Shown: positions 18,294 through 27,841, counted from the first letter of the stretch. The stretch: DNA of 64,000 bases from Arthrobacter cupressi (GCF_900099975.1 NZ_FNEI01000008.1:115706-179705), one strand, 5' to 3'. Made by a program: numbers and translations. Notes: generated by a model not told the origin, from the letters alone.

Positions 18294-19415
18294 ATGGTGA
18301 GTGAGCAGCTAGAGCGACTTGACCGACTTCCCCTCCGGGACAACCTCCGCGGACTGAGCCCTTACGGCGCCCCGCAGTTGGATGTTCCGATCCTGCTCAA
18401 CGTCAACGAAAACACCCATGGCGTTCCCGCGGATGTCCAGGCCGCGATCACCGAGGCCGTGGCAAAGGCCGCCACGGGCCTCAACCGCTATCCGGACCGT
18501 GAATTCACCGAGCTTCGTGAGGCCCTCGCCGAGTACCTCGGCCACGGACTCGCCCCGGAGAACATCTGGGCGGCCAACGGCTCCAATGAGGTGCTTCAGC
18601 AGATCCTCCAGGCGTTCGGCGGCCCCGGACGCACCGCCTTGGGCTTCCCGCCCACGTACTCGATGTACCCCTTGCTCGCCAGCGGAACGGACACCGCCTA
18701 CGTCACGGGTGTCCGCGCGGACGACTACGGTCTGGACGCTGCCTCCGCGGCCGCTCAGGTCCGTGAACTCGCGCCGAACATCGTGTTCCTGTGCTCGCCC
18801 AACAACCCCACCGGAACGGGTCTCGGGCTCGACGTCGTCGAAGCTGTCTATGAAGCCGGCGAGGCAAGCCAGGCGATCATCATTGTGGACGAGGCCTACC
18901 ACGAGTTCGCCCACGACGGCACGCCCAGCGCCCTGACACTGCTGCCCGGCCGGGAACGACTGATCGTCTCGCGCACCATGAGCAAGGCCTTCGCACTGGC
19001 CGGCGCCCGCGTGGGCTACCTGGCCGCCGCCCCGGAAATCACGGACGCCATCCGCCTGGTCCGGCTGCCGTACCACCTCTCAGCCGTCACCCAGGCCACC
19101 GCCCTGGCCGCCCTGCAGCACCGCGAGGCCCTCATGGCCGAGGTTGAAGACATCAAGGTTCAGCGCGACCGCATCGTGGACGGGCTCACCCGGCTGGGCC
19201 TGAAGCCGGCAGCCTCCGACTCGAACTACGTCTTCTTCGGCGGGCTGGAGAACCCGCACGCCGTATGGCAGGGCCTGCTTGATGCCGGCGTGCTGATCCG
19301 CGACGTCGGCATCCCCGGACACCTGCGCGTGACCGCGGGCACCGAAACCGAAACCACCGCGTTCCTCGAAGCCCTTGAGGCCTTGCTGGACGGCCCGGCG
19401 CCGGCCCGGGCCTAG
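18294..19415 (+). CDS. hisC: Histidinol-phosphate aminotransferase
   Basis: PLP enzyme of histidine synthesis that makes histidinol phosphate. Fold-type I marks include [10 protein letters not shown] at the substrate site, [16 protein letters not shown] and the PLP lysine in [17 protein letters not shown] near residue 229. Length is 373 aa. The ATG follows TAAACT by 3 nt and a GTG one codon later would also fit a leaderless start. It heads the his cluster. Confidence 0.96.
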   Translation: MVSEQLERLDRLPLRDNLRGLSPYGAPQLDVPILLNVNENTHGVPADVQAAITEAVAKAATGLNRYPDREFTELREALAEYLGHGLAPENIWAANGSNEVLQQILQAFGGPGRTALGFPPTYSMYPLLASGTDTAYVTGVRADDYGLDAASAAAQVRELAPNIVFLCSPNNPTGTGLGLDVVEAVYEAGEASQAIIIVDEAYHEFAHDGTPSALTLLPGRERLIVSRTMSKAFALAGARVGYLAAAPEITDAIRLVRLPYHLSAVTQATALAALQHREALMAEVEDIKVQRDRIVDGLTRLGLKPAASDSNYVFFGGLENPHAVWQGLLDAGVLIRDVGIPGHLRVTAGTETETTAFLEALEALLDGPAPARA

Positions 19416-19455
19416 ACTTGAAGCAGACCCCTACCTCCCCTCTAAGGACAATTCA

Positions 19456-20082
19456 ATGAGCGAAAACGGCGCCACCACGGCAGCCGCCCGGACCGCACGC
19501 ATGGAACGCACCACCAGCGAGTCCTCGGTCATCGTCGAAATCAACCTCGACGGCACCGGCGTCTCGGACATCAGCACCTCCGTGCCGTTCTACGACCACA
19601 TGCTGACCGCGCTCTGCAAGCATTCGCTCATCGACATGACCGTCAAGGCCACCGGGGACACCCACATCGACGCCCACCACACCGTGGAGGACGTCGCGAT
19701 CACCTTCGGCGAGGTCCTGCGCACGGCGCTCGGGAACAAGGCCGGCATCCGGCGCTTCGGCGAAGCCACCGTGCCCCTGGACGAAGCCCTGGCGCACGCC
19801 GTCGTGGACGTTTCCGGGCGCCCATACCTCGTGCACGGCGGCGAACCCGCGGGCCAGGAGTACCACCTCATCGGCGGCCACTTCACCGGGTCGCTGACCC
19901 GCCACGTGTTCGAAGCCATCACCCTGCACGCCGGCATTTGCCTGCACATGAACGTGCTGGCCGGCCGCGATCCGCACCACATCGTCGAGGCCCAGTTCAA
20001 GGCCTTCGCCCGTGCCCTCCGCGCCGCCGTGGAATCCGACCCCCGCGTGGAGGACATCCCGTCCACCAAGGGAGCCCTGTGA
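19456..20082 (+). CDS. hisB: Imidazoleglycerol-phosphate dehydratase
   Basis: Mn-dependent dehydratase of histidine synthesis. The two HHxxED metal motifs are visible ([11 protein letters not shown]; the second appears as the degenerate [15 protein letters not shown]). Length is 208 aa, the monofunctional form without the phosphatase domain. TAAGGA lies 7-12 nt before the ATG. TAGACT overlaps the hisC stop and could be a -10 box for an internal promoter. The stop overlaps hisH by 4 bp. Confidence 0.96.
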   Translation: MSENGATTAAARTARMERTTSESSVIVEINLDGTGVSDISTSVPFYDHMLTALCKHSLIDMTVKATGDTHIDAHHTVEDVAITFGEVLRTALGNKAGIRRFGEATVPLDEALAHAVVDVSGRPYLVHGGEPAGQEYHLIGGHFTGSLTRHVFEAITLHAGICLHMNVLAGRDPHHIVEAQFKAFARALRAAVESDPRVEDIPSTKGAL

Positions 20083-20834
20083 GCAAGCAGATCCTCAAAG
20101 ACGGCGCCGTCGTCGATCCCGACGCCGCCGGCCGCATCGTCTCACCCGACGGCAAACCCACCGTCACGGTCCTGGACTACGGTTCCGGGAATGTCCGCTC
20201 CGCCGTGCGCGCCCTGGAACGGGCCGGCGCCCACGTGACCCTCAGCGCCAAGCCCGAGGACGTCCTGAACGCGGACGGCCTCCTGGTGCCCGGGGTCGGC
20301 GCATTCGAAACCGTGATGCGCGAGCTGAAGGCCGTCGACGCCATCCGCATGATCGGCCGCCGCGTTGCCGGGGGCCGCCCCGTGCTCGGCATCTGCGTGG
20401 GTCTGCAGGTCCTCTTCGAGGCCGGCGTGGAGCACGGCACCGAGGCCGAAGGCATGGGCGAATGGCCGGGGAAGGTAGAACTGCTGCCCGCCGCCGTCGT
20501 TCCGCACATGGGCTGGAACACCGTGAAGGTGCCAGAAGGTTCCAAGCTGTTTGCCGGCGTCGAGGACGAGCGTTTCTACTTCGTGCACTCCTACGGTGTG
20601 CAGAAGTGGGAATTCGACGTCGCCCAGCCGCGGATGGCGCCACCCATGGTCACCTGGTCCGAGCACGGCGCGCCCTTCATCGCGGCCGTGGAGAACGGGC
20701 CGCTGTGCGCCACCCAGTTCCACCCGGAAAAGTCCGGCGACGCCGGTGCCCGCCTGCTGCGCAACTGGGTCGAGGGCCTGCGCCCCAAGCCCTCCGACGC
20801 CGTGGCAGTCGATGCACCGGAAGCCACCGCCTGA
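20079..20834 (+). CDS. hisH: Imidazole glycerol phosphate synthase, glutamine amidotransferase subunit
   Basis: Supplies ammonia to HisF for imidazole ring closure. The nucleophile is in [11 protein letters not shown], and the His-Glu of the triad in [12 protein letters not shown]. The 251-aa product is longer than most HisH (about 200-215) because of about 28 residues before [11 protein letters not shown]. The GTG overlaps the hisB stop (GTGA). The partner hisF is not in this window. Confidence 0.96.
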   Translation: MSKQILKDGAVVDPDAAGRIVSPDGKPTVTVLDYGSGNVRSAVRALERAGAHVTLSAKPEDVLNADGLLVPGVGAFETVMRELKAVDAIRMIGRRVAGGRPVLGICVGLQVLFEAGVEHGTEAEGMGEWPGKVELLPAAVVPHMGWNTVKVPEGSKLFAGVEDERFYFVHSYGVQKWEFDVAQPRMAPPMVTWSEHGAPFIAAVENGPLCATQFHPEKSGDAGARLLRNWVEGLRPKPSDAVAVDAPEATA

Positions 20835-20835
20835 G

Positions 20836-20994
20836 ATGTGGTCCATCATCCTGATGGGCCTGGCCGGGCTGCTGATCGGTGGCGGGATTTCCTTCCACCA
20901 GCAGAAGCGGCCCCGCTGGGTGTCCATTTCCTTCTACGTGCTGGCCGCCATGGCGCTGCTGGCCGCCTACCTTCTGACCCTGCCGGGCAAGTGA
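20836..20994 (+). CDS. Small membrane protein between hisH and priA
   Basis: A 52-aa protein with two hydrophobic helices (about residues 3-17 and 31-49) separated by a short basic turn (HQQKRPRW). It starts 1 nt after the hisH stop and is followed by priA 33 nt later, so it is probably translated as part of the his operon. Function unknown; I recall similar small ORFs at this position in related genera but cannot verify it. Confidence 0.7.
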   Translation: MWSIILMGLAGLLIGGGISFHQQKRPRWVSISFYVLAAMALLAAYLLTLPGK

Positions 20995-21027
20995 CGCCCG
21001 CTTCCGTCCCCAACACCGAGGATCCCC

Positions 21028-21774
21028 ATGGCCACCGCCCCTGAACTGCCCGTCCTGGAACTGCTGCCCGCCGTCGACATCGTGGACGGCCAGGCCGTCC
21101 GCCTCCTGCAGGGCGAGGCCGGCTCGGAAACCAGCTACGGCACGCCGCTCGAAGCGGCCCTGAACTGGCAGAACGCCGGCGCCGAATGGGTGCACATGGT
21201 GGACCTCGACGCCGCCTTCGGCCGCGGAAACAACGCGGACCTCATCAGCGAGGTCGTCTCGCAGCTGGATGTGAAGGTGGAGCTGTCCGGCGGCCTGCGC
21301 GACGACGAATCCCTTGAGCGGGCCCTCGGCCTCGGCGTCGCCCGGGTCAACCTTGGCACCGCCGCCCTCGAAAACCCGGAGTGGACCCGCCGGGCCATCG
21401 AACGCTTCGGCGACAAGATCGCCGTCGGCCTCGACGTCCGCGGCACCACCCTGGCCGGCCGCGGCTGGACCAAGGAAGGCGGGGACCTCTGGGAGGTCCT
21501 GGCCCGCCTCGAAGACGCCGGCTGCGCGCGCTACGTCGTCACGGATGTCACCAAGGACGGCACCCTGCAGGGCCCCAACGTCGAACTGCTCAAGCAGATG
21601 GTTGAAAAGACCGGCAAGCCCGTGGTGGCCTCCGGCGGCATCTCCAGCCTCGAGGACCTGCGCGTGCTGCGCGAACTGGTGCCGCTCGGCGTCGAAGGCG
21701 CGATCGTGGGCAAGGCACTCTACGCGGGCGCCTTCACGCTTCCCGAAGCCCTGGACGTAGCCGGCCGCCGCTGA
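21028..21774 (+). CDS. priA: Bifunctional HisA/TrpF isomerase PriA
   Basis: (beta/alpha)8 barrel isomerase. In actinobacteria this protein acts in both histidine (ProFAR) and tryptophan (PRA) synthesis. Catalytic aspartates lie in [10 protein letters not shown] near residue 11 and [14 protein letters not shown] near 175. Length is 248 aa. The bifunctional call follows from the actinobacterial lineage rather than from a decisive residue; a genome without trpF would confirm it. The stop overlaps the next start by 1 bp (TGATG). Confidence 0.9.
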   Translation: MATAPELPVLELLPAVDIVDGQAVRLLQGEAGSETSYGTPLEAALNWQNAGAEWVHMVDLDAAFGRGNNADLISEVVSQLDVKVELSGGLRDDESLERALGLGVARVNLGTAALENPEWTRRAIERFGDKIAVGLDVRGTTLAGRGWTKEGGDLWEVLARLEDAGCARYVVTDVTKDGTLQGPNVELLKQMVEKTGKPVVASGGISSLEDLRVLRELVPLGVEGAIVGKALYAGAFTLPEALDVAGRR

Positions 21775-22697
21775 TGCACGGCGAGCAGGAACAGGGCGCC
21801 CCGGACGGCGCGAAGCCCAGGCGGGAACTGCCCGGCCACATCGCCGCAGCCCTGGCCGGGGCAGGCGGAGCCGCGGACTCCGCGGGGACCCCGTGGGCCG
21901 GACGCGACCTGAGCGGGGATGCCGCGAAGATCCACAACTTCGAGGACGACGACGGCACCGCCGACGCCGGCTACCTCGCCGCAGTCGAAGCGCTCCTTGC
22001 GGGGCGCGGCGGCGAAGCAGGCGTCGTCAAAGCGCTGGCCACCGCGCGGGTGTTCGTCCCGGTCATGGCCACCCTGGCCGAGGAAGCCGACGGCGTCTCC
22101 GACGCGCACGGCCACGCCCTCCAGGCGGACAAGCAGGCCGACATGGCCCTCGTCACCCTGAAGGCACCCGACGGCCGCACGGCCATGCCCGTGTTCACCT
22201 CGGCGGCTGCCCTGGAATCCTGGCACCCTGAGGCCCGGCCGGTCGCTGTGTATGCGGCCCGTGCGGCGCTTTCCGCGGTGTCCGAAGGGGCCCAACTGCT
22301 CGTGCTGGACCCGGGCTCCGAAATGACGTTCGTGGTCCGCCGCCCGGCAGTGTGGGCATTGGCACAGCAGCGGGACTGGACGCCGTCGTACCTGGATGAT
22401 CAACTGGAGTCTGCTCTCGCTTCCGCGGCACGGGAGTTTCCGGCGGTCCGCCGCCTGGAAACCCGGCAGGGCGCCGGAACGGCGTCCCGTACGGCGGCCG
22501 GACAGGCCGTGGCCGGTGGCGGCGCCGGCCCCGAACTGCAGGTGGTGCTCTTCCTCGAGGATGGACTCGACGCCGCCGCCCTGCAGGCGCTGCTGGGACG
22601 GCTCAACGAAGCGTGGGCGCAGCTTGACGCGTTCGCCGAAAACGTCGATTCGCTCGAGGTCAAGCTGCAGCGCGCCGCGCAGGAAACTGCGCCTTAA
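21774..22697 (+). CDS. SseB-family protein
   Basis: A 307-aa soluble protein with an SseB N-terminal type region (ALATARVFVPVMATLAEE, then DMALVTLKAPDGRTAMPVFTSAAALESW, the typical hallmark) and a C-terminal region resembling SseB_C (LQVVLFLEDGLDAAALQALLGRLNEAW). The family has no settled function in actinobacteria. It starts at the last base of the priA stop codon and so is translationally coupled to the his cluster. Confidence 0.85.
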   Translation: MHGEQEQGAPDGAKPRRELPGHIAAALAGAGGAADSAGTPWAGRDLSGDAAKIHNFEDDDGTADAGYLAAVEALLAGRGGEAGVVKALATARVFVPVMATLAEEADGVSDAHGHALQADKQADMALVTLKAPDGRTAMPVFTSAAALESWHPEARPVAVYAARAALSAVSEGAQLLVLDPGSEMTFVVRRPAVWALAQQRDWTPSYLDDQLESALASAAREFPAVRRLETRQGAGTASRTAAGQAVAGGGAGPELQVVLFLEDGLDAAALQALLGRLNEAWAQLDAFAENVDSLEVKLQRAAQETAP

Positions 22698-22752
22698 CAA
22701 CGGTTGCACCGGTTCATGGGCAGCCACCCGGGGAACTAAGAGGTTGTAGCTC

Positions 22753-24054
22753 GTGAATTTCGCTCTCTACAAAGAGACGCTGTCCGTCCGGTCGGTCCGG
22801 CAGTTGCTGGTCATCGGCCTGATCGCTCGCATCCCGCACTCCGCGGCCGGTGTGCTGCTGACACTGCACGTCGTGCTCACCCTGGACCAGGGGTACGCGG
22901 CGGCCGGCGCGGCCGCGGCGCTGATGACCATCGGCATCGCGATCGGCGCGCCCTGGCGCGGCCGCCGCGTGGACCGGGCGGGCCTGCGCAAGGCGCTGAT
23001 CCCGTCGGTGATCTCCGAGGCCCTCATTTGGGCAATCGTGCCGCATGTCAGCTACCAGTGGGTCCTTCCCCTGGTGTTCGTCGGCGGGCTGTTCAGCCTC
23101 CCCATCTTCAGCGTCATCCGGCAGTCCCTTGGGGTACTGGTCGACGGTGAACAGCGGCGCTCGGCCTTCGCCCTCGATTCCATCTTCACCGAACTGGTCT
23201 TCATGATCGGCCCGGCGGTCGGTGCGGTCGCCGCGACCAGCGGCTACTCCGGCGCCGCCCTGACGGCGGTCGGCGCATCGGTGTCGGTGGCCGGCGTCTT
23301 CCTGATCTGGTTCAACCCGCCCACCCGCAGCGAGGACCCCTGCACCGCGGAGGAAAGTGCCGCCCGGGCAGCGGACGATCTCGCCGCCGCCGGCGCCGCC
23401 ATGGTCGCCTCGGCGGCGCATGTCCAGGAGGCGGCCTCCGAGCTGGCCCCGGCAGGGTCACGGCTCGCGGGGCTGCGCGGGCACGTCGTGCGCAACTTTG
23501 CCTGGTTCACGGTTTCCGTGGCGTCGGTATTCGTCGTCGCGGCCGGCGCAGGCATGGTGCTCAGCGGCACCGACGTGGGAATCGTGGCCATCCTGGAGCG
23601 CTCCGGCCACCAGACAGAGCTCGGCATCGTCTTCTTCTTCTGGTGCGCGGCCTCCGTGGTGGGCGGCGTGGTCTACGGTGCAATGCACCGCCCGGTTTCG
23701 CCGCTGCTGCTCCTGCTCGGCATGGCCGCCCTGACCATCCCGATGGGCCTGGCCCAGGACACCTGGACCCTGGCCATCCTGTCCGTGCTGCCCGGCCTGC
23801 TGTGCGCCCCGGTGCTGTCCGCGGCCTCGGAGAAGGTCGCCGACCTCGTGGGGGAGGAGCGCCGGGGTGAAGCGATGGGCTGGTATGGCTCGGCCCTGAC
23901 CGCCGGGGTCGCGCTCGGCGCACCGGTGGCCGGCGTCTTCATCGACGGCGTCGGCTCATGGGCGGGCTTCGTGGCCGTGGGCGCCGCCGGCGTCGTGCTC
24001 TGCCTCGCCGGCCTGGTGCTGATGAAGGTCCGGCGGGCGGTCCGGGTCCGTTAG
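22753..24054 (+). CDS. MFS transporter
   Basis: Major facilitator superfamily permease of 433 aa with about 12 hydrophobic segments and a charged, Ala-rich central loop near residues 195-245. The loop 2-3 motif appears as GAPWRGRRVDRAGLRK. Substrate unknown; the layout resembles drug or sugar efflux members. The GTG at 22753 is preferred; no strong ribosome site precedes it. A strong terminator follows. Confidence 0.8.
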   Translation: MNFALYKETLSVRSVRQLLVIGLIARIPHSAAGVLLTLHVVLTLDQGYAAAGAAAALMTIGIAIGAPWRGRRVDRAGLRKALIPSVISEALIWAIVPHVSYQWVLPLVFVGGLFSLPIFSVIRQSLGVLVDGEQRRSAFALDSIFTELVFMIGPAVGAVAATSGYSGAALTAVGASVSVAGVFLIWFNPPTRSEDPCTAEESAARAADDLAAAGAAMVASAAHVQEAASELAPAGSRLAGLRGHVVRNFAWFTVSVASVFVVAAGAGMVLSGTDVGIVAILERSGHQTELGIVFFFWCAASVVGGVVYGAMHRPVSPLLLLLGMAALTIPMGLAQDTWTLAILSVLPGLLCAPVLSAASEKVADLVGEERRGEAMGWYGSALTAGVALGAPVAGVFIDGVGSWAGFVAVGAAGVVLCLAGLVLMKVRRAVRVR

Positions 24055-24082
24055 CCGCAAGCCGGCCGGCTTTCAATACGAG

Positions 24083-24127
24083 ACGACGACGGCGGCCGTT
24101 CCCGGGTGGGGCGGCCGCCGTCGTCGT
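24083..24127 (+). terminator. Bidirectional hairpin terminator
   Basis: A perfect 16-bp stem (ACGACGACGGCGGCCG / CGGCCGCCGTCGTCGT) with a 13-nt loop between the convergent MFS and DUF1844 genes. Confidence 0.8.
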
Positions 24128-24147
24128 TGTGCTTGGCTTGCTCGGGC

Positions 24148-24534
24148 TTAGTTCACCGGGCCGGTGAACTTTTCGCCGGGGCCCTTGCCGGGCTCGTCCG
24201 GAATCAGCGATGCTTCACGGAACGCGAGCTGCAGGGAACGCAGGCCGTCGCGCAAGGGTCCGGCATGCTGCGAGCCGATCTCCGGGGCCGCCGCCGTCAC
24301 CAGGCCGGCAAGGGCGGTGATGAGCTTGCGGGCTTCATCCAGGTCCTTGAGGTCCTCGGCGTTGGGGTCGTCTGCCAGCCCCACCTTGACGGCTGCCGCG
24401 CTCATCAGGTGTACCGATGCGGTGGTGATGACCTCCACGGCCGGCACCTCCGAAATGTCGCGGATTTGCTGCGCCAGGCCGGCGTCGTCGCCCTCGGCCG
24501 TCCGGTCGGGGGAATTGCTGTCTGAAGTGCTCAT
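24148..24534 (-). CDS. DUF1844 protein
   Basis: A 128-aa acidic cytoplasmic protein. The stretch [27 protein letters not shown] followed by [16 protein letters not shown] is the DUF1844 pattern. It is divergent from infC, a placement I recall as common in actinobacteria. No enzymatic motif is visible and the function is unknown. Confidence 0.85.
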   Translation of the reverse strand: MSTSDSNSPDRTAEGDDAGLAQQIRDISEVPAVEVITTASVHLMSAAAVKVGLADDPNAEDLKDLDEARKLITALAGLVTAAAPEIGSQHAGPLRDGLRSLQLAFREASLIPDEPGKGPGEKFTGPVN

Positions 24535-24627
24535 GCTGGTAAGCTTGACACAGACCGACTGGGAGTCGCCATTTTGCTGTGGAAGCCCCGCCCTGCCATC
24601 CGATGTGCAGTTGGCGGGCTGTTTCTG

Positions 24628-24633
24628 TAGACT
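24628..24633 (+). promoter_or_regulatory. Candidate -10 of the infC operon
   Basis: TAGACT (24628-24633) lies about 230 nt before the infC start, with no clear -35. It would give a leader of roughly 220 nt that includes a short hairpin (CCTGCC / GGCAGG near 24756-24772) and the attenuator at 24783-24824. Between the divergent DUF1844 start at 24534 and infC I see no protein gene. Confidence 0.5.
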
Positions 24634-24782
24634 TGACTTTCAGTTTGCAAGCGGAGTTCTCTCCCACCCGCGTCAGCCGTTTCCCGTACGGGATGTTAAG
24701 TTGCCGGGTACCTGGTCGGACATTGTCCGGGACTGTTCCCGTTCAATGCGCGCCTGCCGTGCCGGCAGGACCCGATCTTTTC

Positions 24783-24824
24783 GAGGCCTTCGATTGCACC
24801 AGCAATTGGGGGCCTTCTCTTTTT
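24783..24824 (+). terminator. Intrinsic attenuator in the infC leader
   Basis: Fifteen paired positions, several as G-U pairs (GAGGCCTTCGATTGC / GCAATTGGGGGCCTT), with an ACCA loop and then CTCTTTTTG. It ends about 40 nt before the infC start codon and has the form of an intrinsic terminator. Leaders that control infC-rpmI-rplT through IF3 or L20 are established in other bacteria; this one is not assigned to a known family here. Confidence 0.65.
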
Positions 24825-24862
24825 GCCGGTGGACCATTCACCACAACCACAGGAGCTTTGAC

Positions 24863-25840
24863 ATTAGCGAGCCAAGAATCAATGAGCGTATCCGCGTCCC
24901 CGAGGTGCGGCTGGTCGGCCCTGCCGGCGAACAGGTAGGAATTGTCCGTATCGAGGATGCCCTGCGCCTGGCTGCCGAATCTGATCTGGATCTCGTTGAA
25001 GTTGCACCGCAGGCCAAGCCTCCGGTGTGCAAGCTGATGGACTTCGGCAAGTACAAGTACGAAGCCGCCGTCAAGGCCCGTGAGGCCCGCAAGAACCAGA
25101 CCAACACGGTTCTGAAGGAAATCCGCTTCCGCCTGAAGATCGACACCCACGACTACGAAACGAAGCGCGGCCACGCCCTTCGCTTCCTGGGTGCCGGTGA
25201 CAAGGTGAAGGCCATGATCCAGTTCCGCGGCCGTGAGCAGCAGCGCCCCGAAATGGGCATCCGCCTGCTGCAGCGCTTCGCGGAAGACGTCGCCGAAGTC
25301 GGTGTGGTTGAATCCAGCCCCCGGATCGACGGCCGCAACATGGTCATGGTGATCGGTCCGCTGAAGAACAAGGCGGAGGCCAAGGCCGAAGCCCGTCGCG
25401 CGGCACAGCGTGCCGAAGCCAAGGCCCAGAACGAGGCCAAGGCTGCTGCACGGATCGACACTTCGGGCAACGACGCTCCGCTGACCCAGACCCTCGGGGA
25501 CCTGCTTCCGGCAGGGCTCCTGAACCAGTCTGAGGAGCAGGCGACCGAAGCCCCGGTGGAGGAGACCGCCGTCGAGCAGGCTCCCGTGGCCGAGGCTCCT
25601 GTTGCGGAAGTTCCCGCAGAGGAAGCTCCGGCCGCCGCGGAAGCAGCCCAGCCCGTGGAGGAAGCCCCCAAGCAGGCTGAGGAGCCGGCGCAGGCAGAGG
25701 AAGCCCCGAAGCCGGTTGCCGCGCCGAAGCCGGCAGCTGCAGCGGTTCCGAAGCCGATGGCGAAGCCCGCGGCTCCGAAACCCGTCGCCCGTCCGGCGGC
25801 ACCGAAGCCGGCCAAGCCGGCAGCGCGCAAGACCAACTAG
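24863..25840 (+). CDS. infC: Translation initiation factor IF-3 with long C-terminal tail
   Basis: Binds 30S subunits and checks the initiation codon. The core (about residues 1-175) is typical: [40 protein letters not shown]-like [10 protein letters not shown] and the C-terminal domain. I place the start at ATT 24863 because AGGAG sits 7 nt before it, homology begins there, and no ATG, GTG or TTG near it fits; an AUU start is the classic autoregulatory feature of infC. The total of 325 aa exceeds the usual 180 because of an Ala/Pro/Glu-rich tail (about 176-325) ending in repeated AAPKP units. Confidence 0.93.
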   Translation: MSEPRINERIRVPEVRLVGPAGEQVGIVRIEDALRLAAESDLDLVEVAPQAKPPVCKLMDFGKYKYEAAVKAREARKNQTNTVLKEIRFRLKIDTHDYETKRGHALRFLGAGDKVKAMIQFRGREQQRPEMGIRLLQRFAEDVAEVGVVESSPRIDGRNMVMVIGPLKNKAEAKAEARRAAQRAEAKAQNEAKAAARIDTSGNDAPLTQTLGDLLPAGLLNQSEEQATEAPVEETAVEQAPVAEAPVAEVPAEEAPAAAEAAQPVEEAPKQAEEPAQAEEAPKPVAAPKPAAAAVPKPMAKPAAPKPVARPAAPKPAKPAARKTN

Positions 25841-25884
25841 TCACGCCGCCGGAAGCGACGCTTCCGCCCGGCAAGCAAACAGCA

Positions 25885-25902
25885 CCGGCCCCGCGGGGCC
25901 GG
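25885..25902 (+). other. Palindromic hairpin between infC and rpmI
   Basis: CCGGCCCCGCGGGGCCGG is a perfect 18-bp palindrome in the 115-nt infC-rpmI spacer. A second small hairpin (CGGAAGCG / CGCTTCCG) lies just before it. No U tract follows; it may be an mRNA stability or processing structure. Confidence 0.4.
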
Positions 25903-25955
25903 CTGCACCAAAGAACTGCAGACCCGTCTGCGGACACGTAAGGAGATCGGTTCCC

Positions 25956-26150
25956 ATGCCGAAGATGAAGACCCACAGCGGTGCCAAGAAGCGCTTCAAG
26001 CTGACCGGTACCGGCAAGCTGAAGCGTCAGCAGGCCAACCGCCGCCACTACCTGGAGCACAAGTCCTCCATCCTGACCCGTCGCCTCGCCGGCGACAAGA
26101 TCGTCTTCAAGGGCGATGCCAAGGTCATCAAGAAGATGCTCGGCGTCTAA
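25956..26150 (+). CDS. rpmI: 50S ribosomal protein L35
   Basis: Small basic ribosomal protein of 64 aa. [15 protein letters not shown] and [14 protein letters not shown] are typical. AAGGAG lies about 10 nt before the ATG. It is the middle gene of the conserved infC-rpmI-rplT operon. Confidence 0.98.
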   Translation: MPKMKTHSGAKKRFKLTGTGKLKRQQANRRHYLEHKSSILTRRLAGDKIVFKGDAKVIKKMLGV

Positions 26151-26207
26151 GTTCCACGTTTTCCGGTTGCTGCCACCCGGTAGCACTGACTACACCAAAG
26201 CCTTCCC

Positions 26208-26231
26208 CGGCCGCCAGGAATACGGCGGCCG
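26208..26231 (+). other. Hairpin ahead of rplT
   Basis: Perfect 8-bp stem CGGCCGCC / GGCGGCCG with loop AGGAATAC, 30 nt before the rplT start. It could be an L20 autoregulatory or processing site, but nothing in the sequence proves this. Confidence 0.35.
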
Positions 26232-26261
26232 ACGGGATAAGAATTCTGAAGGAGTACGCAC

Positions 26262-26918
26262 GTGGCACGTGTGAAGCGGGCGGTAAACGCCCAGAAGAAG
26301 CGTCGGGTCATCCTTGAACGGGCAAAGGGCTACCGCGGCCAGCGGTCCCGCCTGTACCGCAAGGCCAAGGAACAGCTGCTGCACTCGTTTGTGTACAGCT
26401 ACGGCGACCGCCGCAAGCGCAAGGGTGACTTCCGTCGCCTCTGGATCCAGCGCATCAACGCTGCATCCCGCGCCAACGGCCTGACCTACAACCGCCTCAT
26501 CCAGGGCCTGAAGGCCGCTGAGGTCGAGGTTGACCGCCGCATGCTGGCCGAGCTGGCCGTGTCCGACGCCAACGCCTTCACCGCCCTGGTGAACGTGGCC
26601 AAGGCTGCCCTGCCCGCCGACACCTCCGCTCCGGCCGCCAAGGCCGAGGCTGCCCCGAAGGCTGCTGCCAAGGCTGCCGCCGCTCCGAAGGCTGCTGCCA
26701 AGCCGGCCATCGAAGGTGCCGTTGCCGCCGTTGAGGGCGAAGACGCTCCGGAAGGCTACGCCATCAAGGGCAACGCCGAGTCCAAGAAGTACCACGTTCC
26801 GGGTTCGACCTGGTACGACAACACCGCTGCCGAATACTGGTTCTCCACCGTTGAGGCTGCAAAGGCTGCAGGCTTCGAGCCGGCCGGCGGCGAAGCCCGC
26901 CAGCAGATCAAGAACTAG
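26262..26918 (+). CDS. rplT: 50S ribosomal protein L20 with C-terminal extra module
   Basis: Early-assembly 23S rRNA-binding protein. Residues 1-118 are a normal L20 ([40 protein letters not shown]). Usual length is 115-130 aa, but this product has 218. An Ala/Lys/Pro linker (about 122-150) leads to a folded-looking module at 161-210 with the pattern [24 protein letters not shown]....AA.AAGF. The start is GTG, with GAAGGAG 9 nt upstream. The module resembles a short C-terminal domain I recall from other actinobacterial proteins (called a sunset domain in some annotation). The reading frame is uninterrupted, so this is not an assembly join. Confidence 0.95.
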   Translation: MARVKRAVNAQKKRRVILERAKGYRGQRSRLYRKAKEQLLHSFVYSYGDRRKRKGDFRRLWIQRINAASRANGLTYNRLIQGLKAAEVEVDRRMLAELAVSDANAFTALVNVAKAALPADTSAPAAKAEAAPKAAAKAAAAPKAAAKPAIEGAVAAVEGEDAPEGYAIKGNAESKKYHVPGSTWYDNTAAEYWFSTVEAAKAAGFEPAGGEARQQIKN

Positions 26919-26944
26919 TCGCAACAGCCACTAAAGTTCTGTAT

Positions 26945-27841
26945 ATGAACGAAACCGGGCGCCCGCAAGATTTTCCGATGTCCAACCCCCGAGCCGATCG
27001 GGTCAGGGATGTCGCAAAGCTTGCAGGGCGCCCGGCCCGTTTAAAGCGCGGCCGGTTCCTTGCCGAAGGGCCGCAGGCCGTGCGCGAGGCCCTCGCGCTG
27101 CACCGCGAACGCACCCTGGCGGGTGAGTCCGGCGTCGTCCACGAGGTCTACGCAAGCGAGGCCTGCCTCGACCGGCTGCCCGAACTGGCCGACCTGGCGC
27201 AGGGCGTGAACCTGCGCCTGGCCACCGATGAGGTCCTGGCCGCCATGGCCGACACCGTCAACCCCCAGGGGATCCTGGCGGTCTGCAGTTTTGTGGACGT
27301 CAGCCTTGAGTCGGTGCTCGACGCCGGTCCGCGCCTTGTGGCGGTCATGTGCCAGGTGCGGGACCCCGGGAACGCCGGAACTGTGCTGCGCGCGGCCGAC
27401 GCCGCCGGCGCGGACGCCGTGGTCCTGACGGCGTCGAGCGTTGACATCTACAACCCCAAGGCAGTGCGCTCCACCGCGGGCTCCCTGTTCCACCTCCCGG
27501 TGGTCCTTGGCGCGGACGTCGACGAGTTGGTGGCTGCGTGCAAGGCGCGCGGCATCGGCGTGCTGGCCGCGGACGGTTACGGCACCCTGAACCTGGACAA
27601 ACTCCAGGATGAGAACGCCGCCCGCCGGCTGGGCACCGCGGACGTTGCGTCCGATTACGCCCTCGAAAATCCCACCGCCTGGCTGTTCGGCAACGAAGCG
27701 CAGGGTCTCTCCGAAGCCGAGCTCGCGCTGGCCGAGCACCGCGTGGCCGTCCCCGTCTACGGCTCGGCGGAAAGCCTCAACCTCGGCACCGCGGCCACCG
27801 TGTGCCTCTACGCCAGCGCACGCTCGCAGCAGGCAAACTGA
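26945..27841 (+). CDS. TrmH/SpoU-family rRNA methyltransferase (TsnR-like)
   Basis: 2'-O-ribose methyltransferase with a trefoil-knot SAM site. An N-terminal L30e-like substrate-binding domain (KRGRFLAEGPQAVREAL) precedes the SpoU domain, whose motifs are VRDPGNAGTVLRAADAAGADAVVL, FGNEAQGLS and VPVYGSAESLNLGTAATVCLY. Length is 298 aa. Homologues follow rplT in other actinobacteria (tsnR in M. tuberculosis). ATG at 26945 is used; ATG at 26978 is an alternative. The exact modified nucleotide is not known. Confidence 0.92.
   Translation: MNETGRPQDFPMSNPRADRVRDVAKLAGRPARLKRGRFLAEGPQAVREALALHRERTLAGESGVVHEVYASEACLDRLPELADLAQGVNLRLATDEVLAAMADTVNPQGILAVCSFVDVSLESVLDAGPRLVAVMCQVRDPGNAGTVLRAADAAGADAVVLTASSVDIYNPKAVRSTAGSLFHLPVVLGADVDELVAACKARGIGVLAADGYGTLNLDKLQDENAARRLGTADVASDYALENPTAWLFGNEAQGLSEAELALAEHRVAVPVYGSAESLNLGTAATVCLYASARSQQAN

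Noticed and set aside
24579..24938. ORF in the infC leader starting near 24692
   Set aside because: It overlaps the attenuator and the infC start in another frame and has no ribosome site or conserved look.
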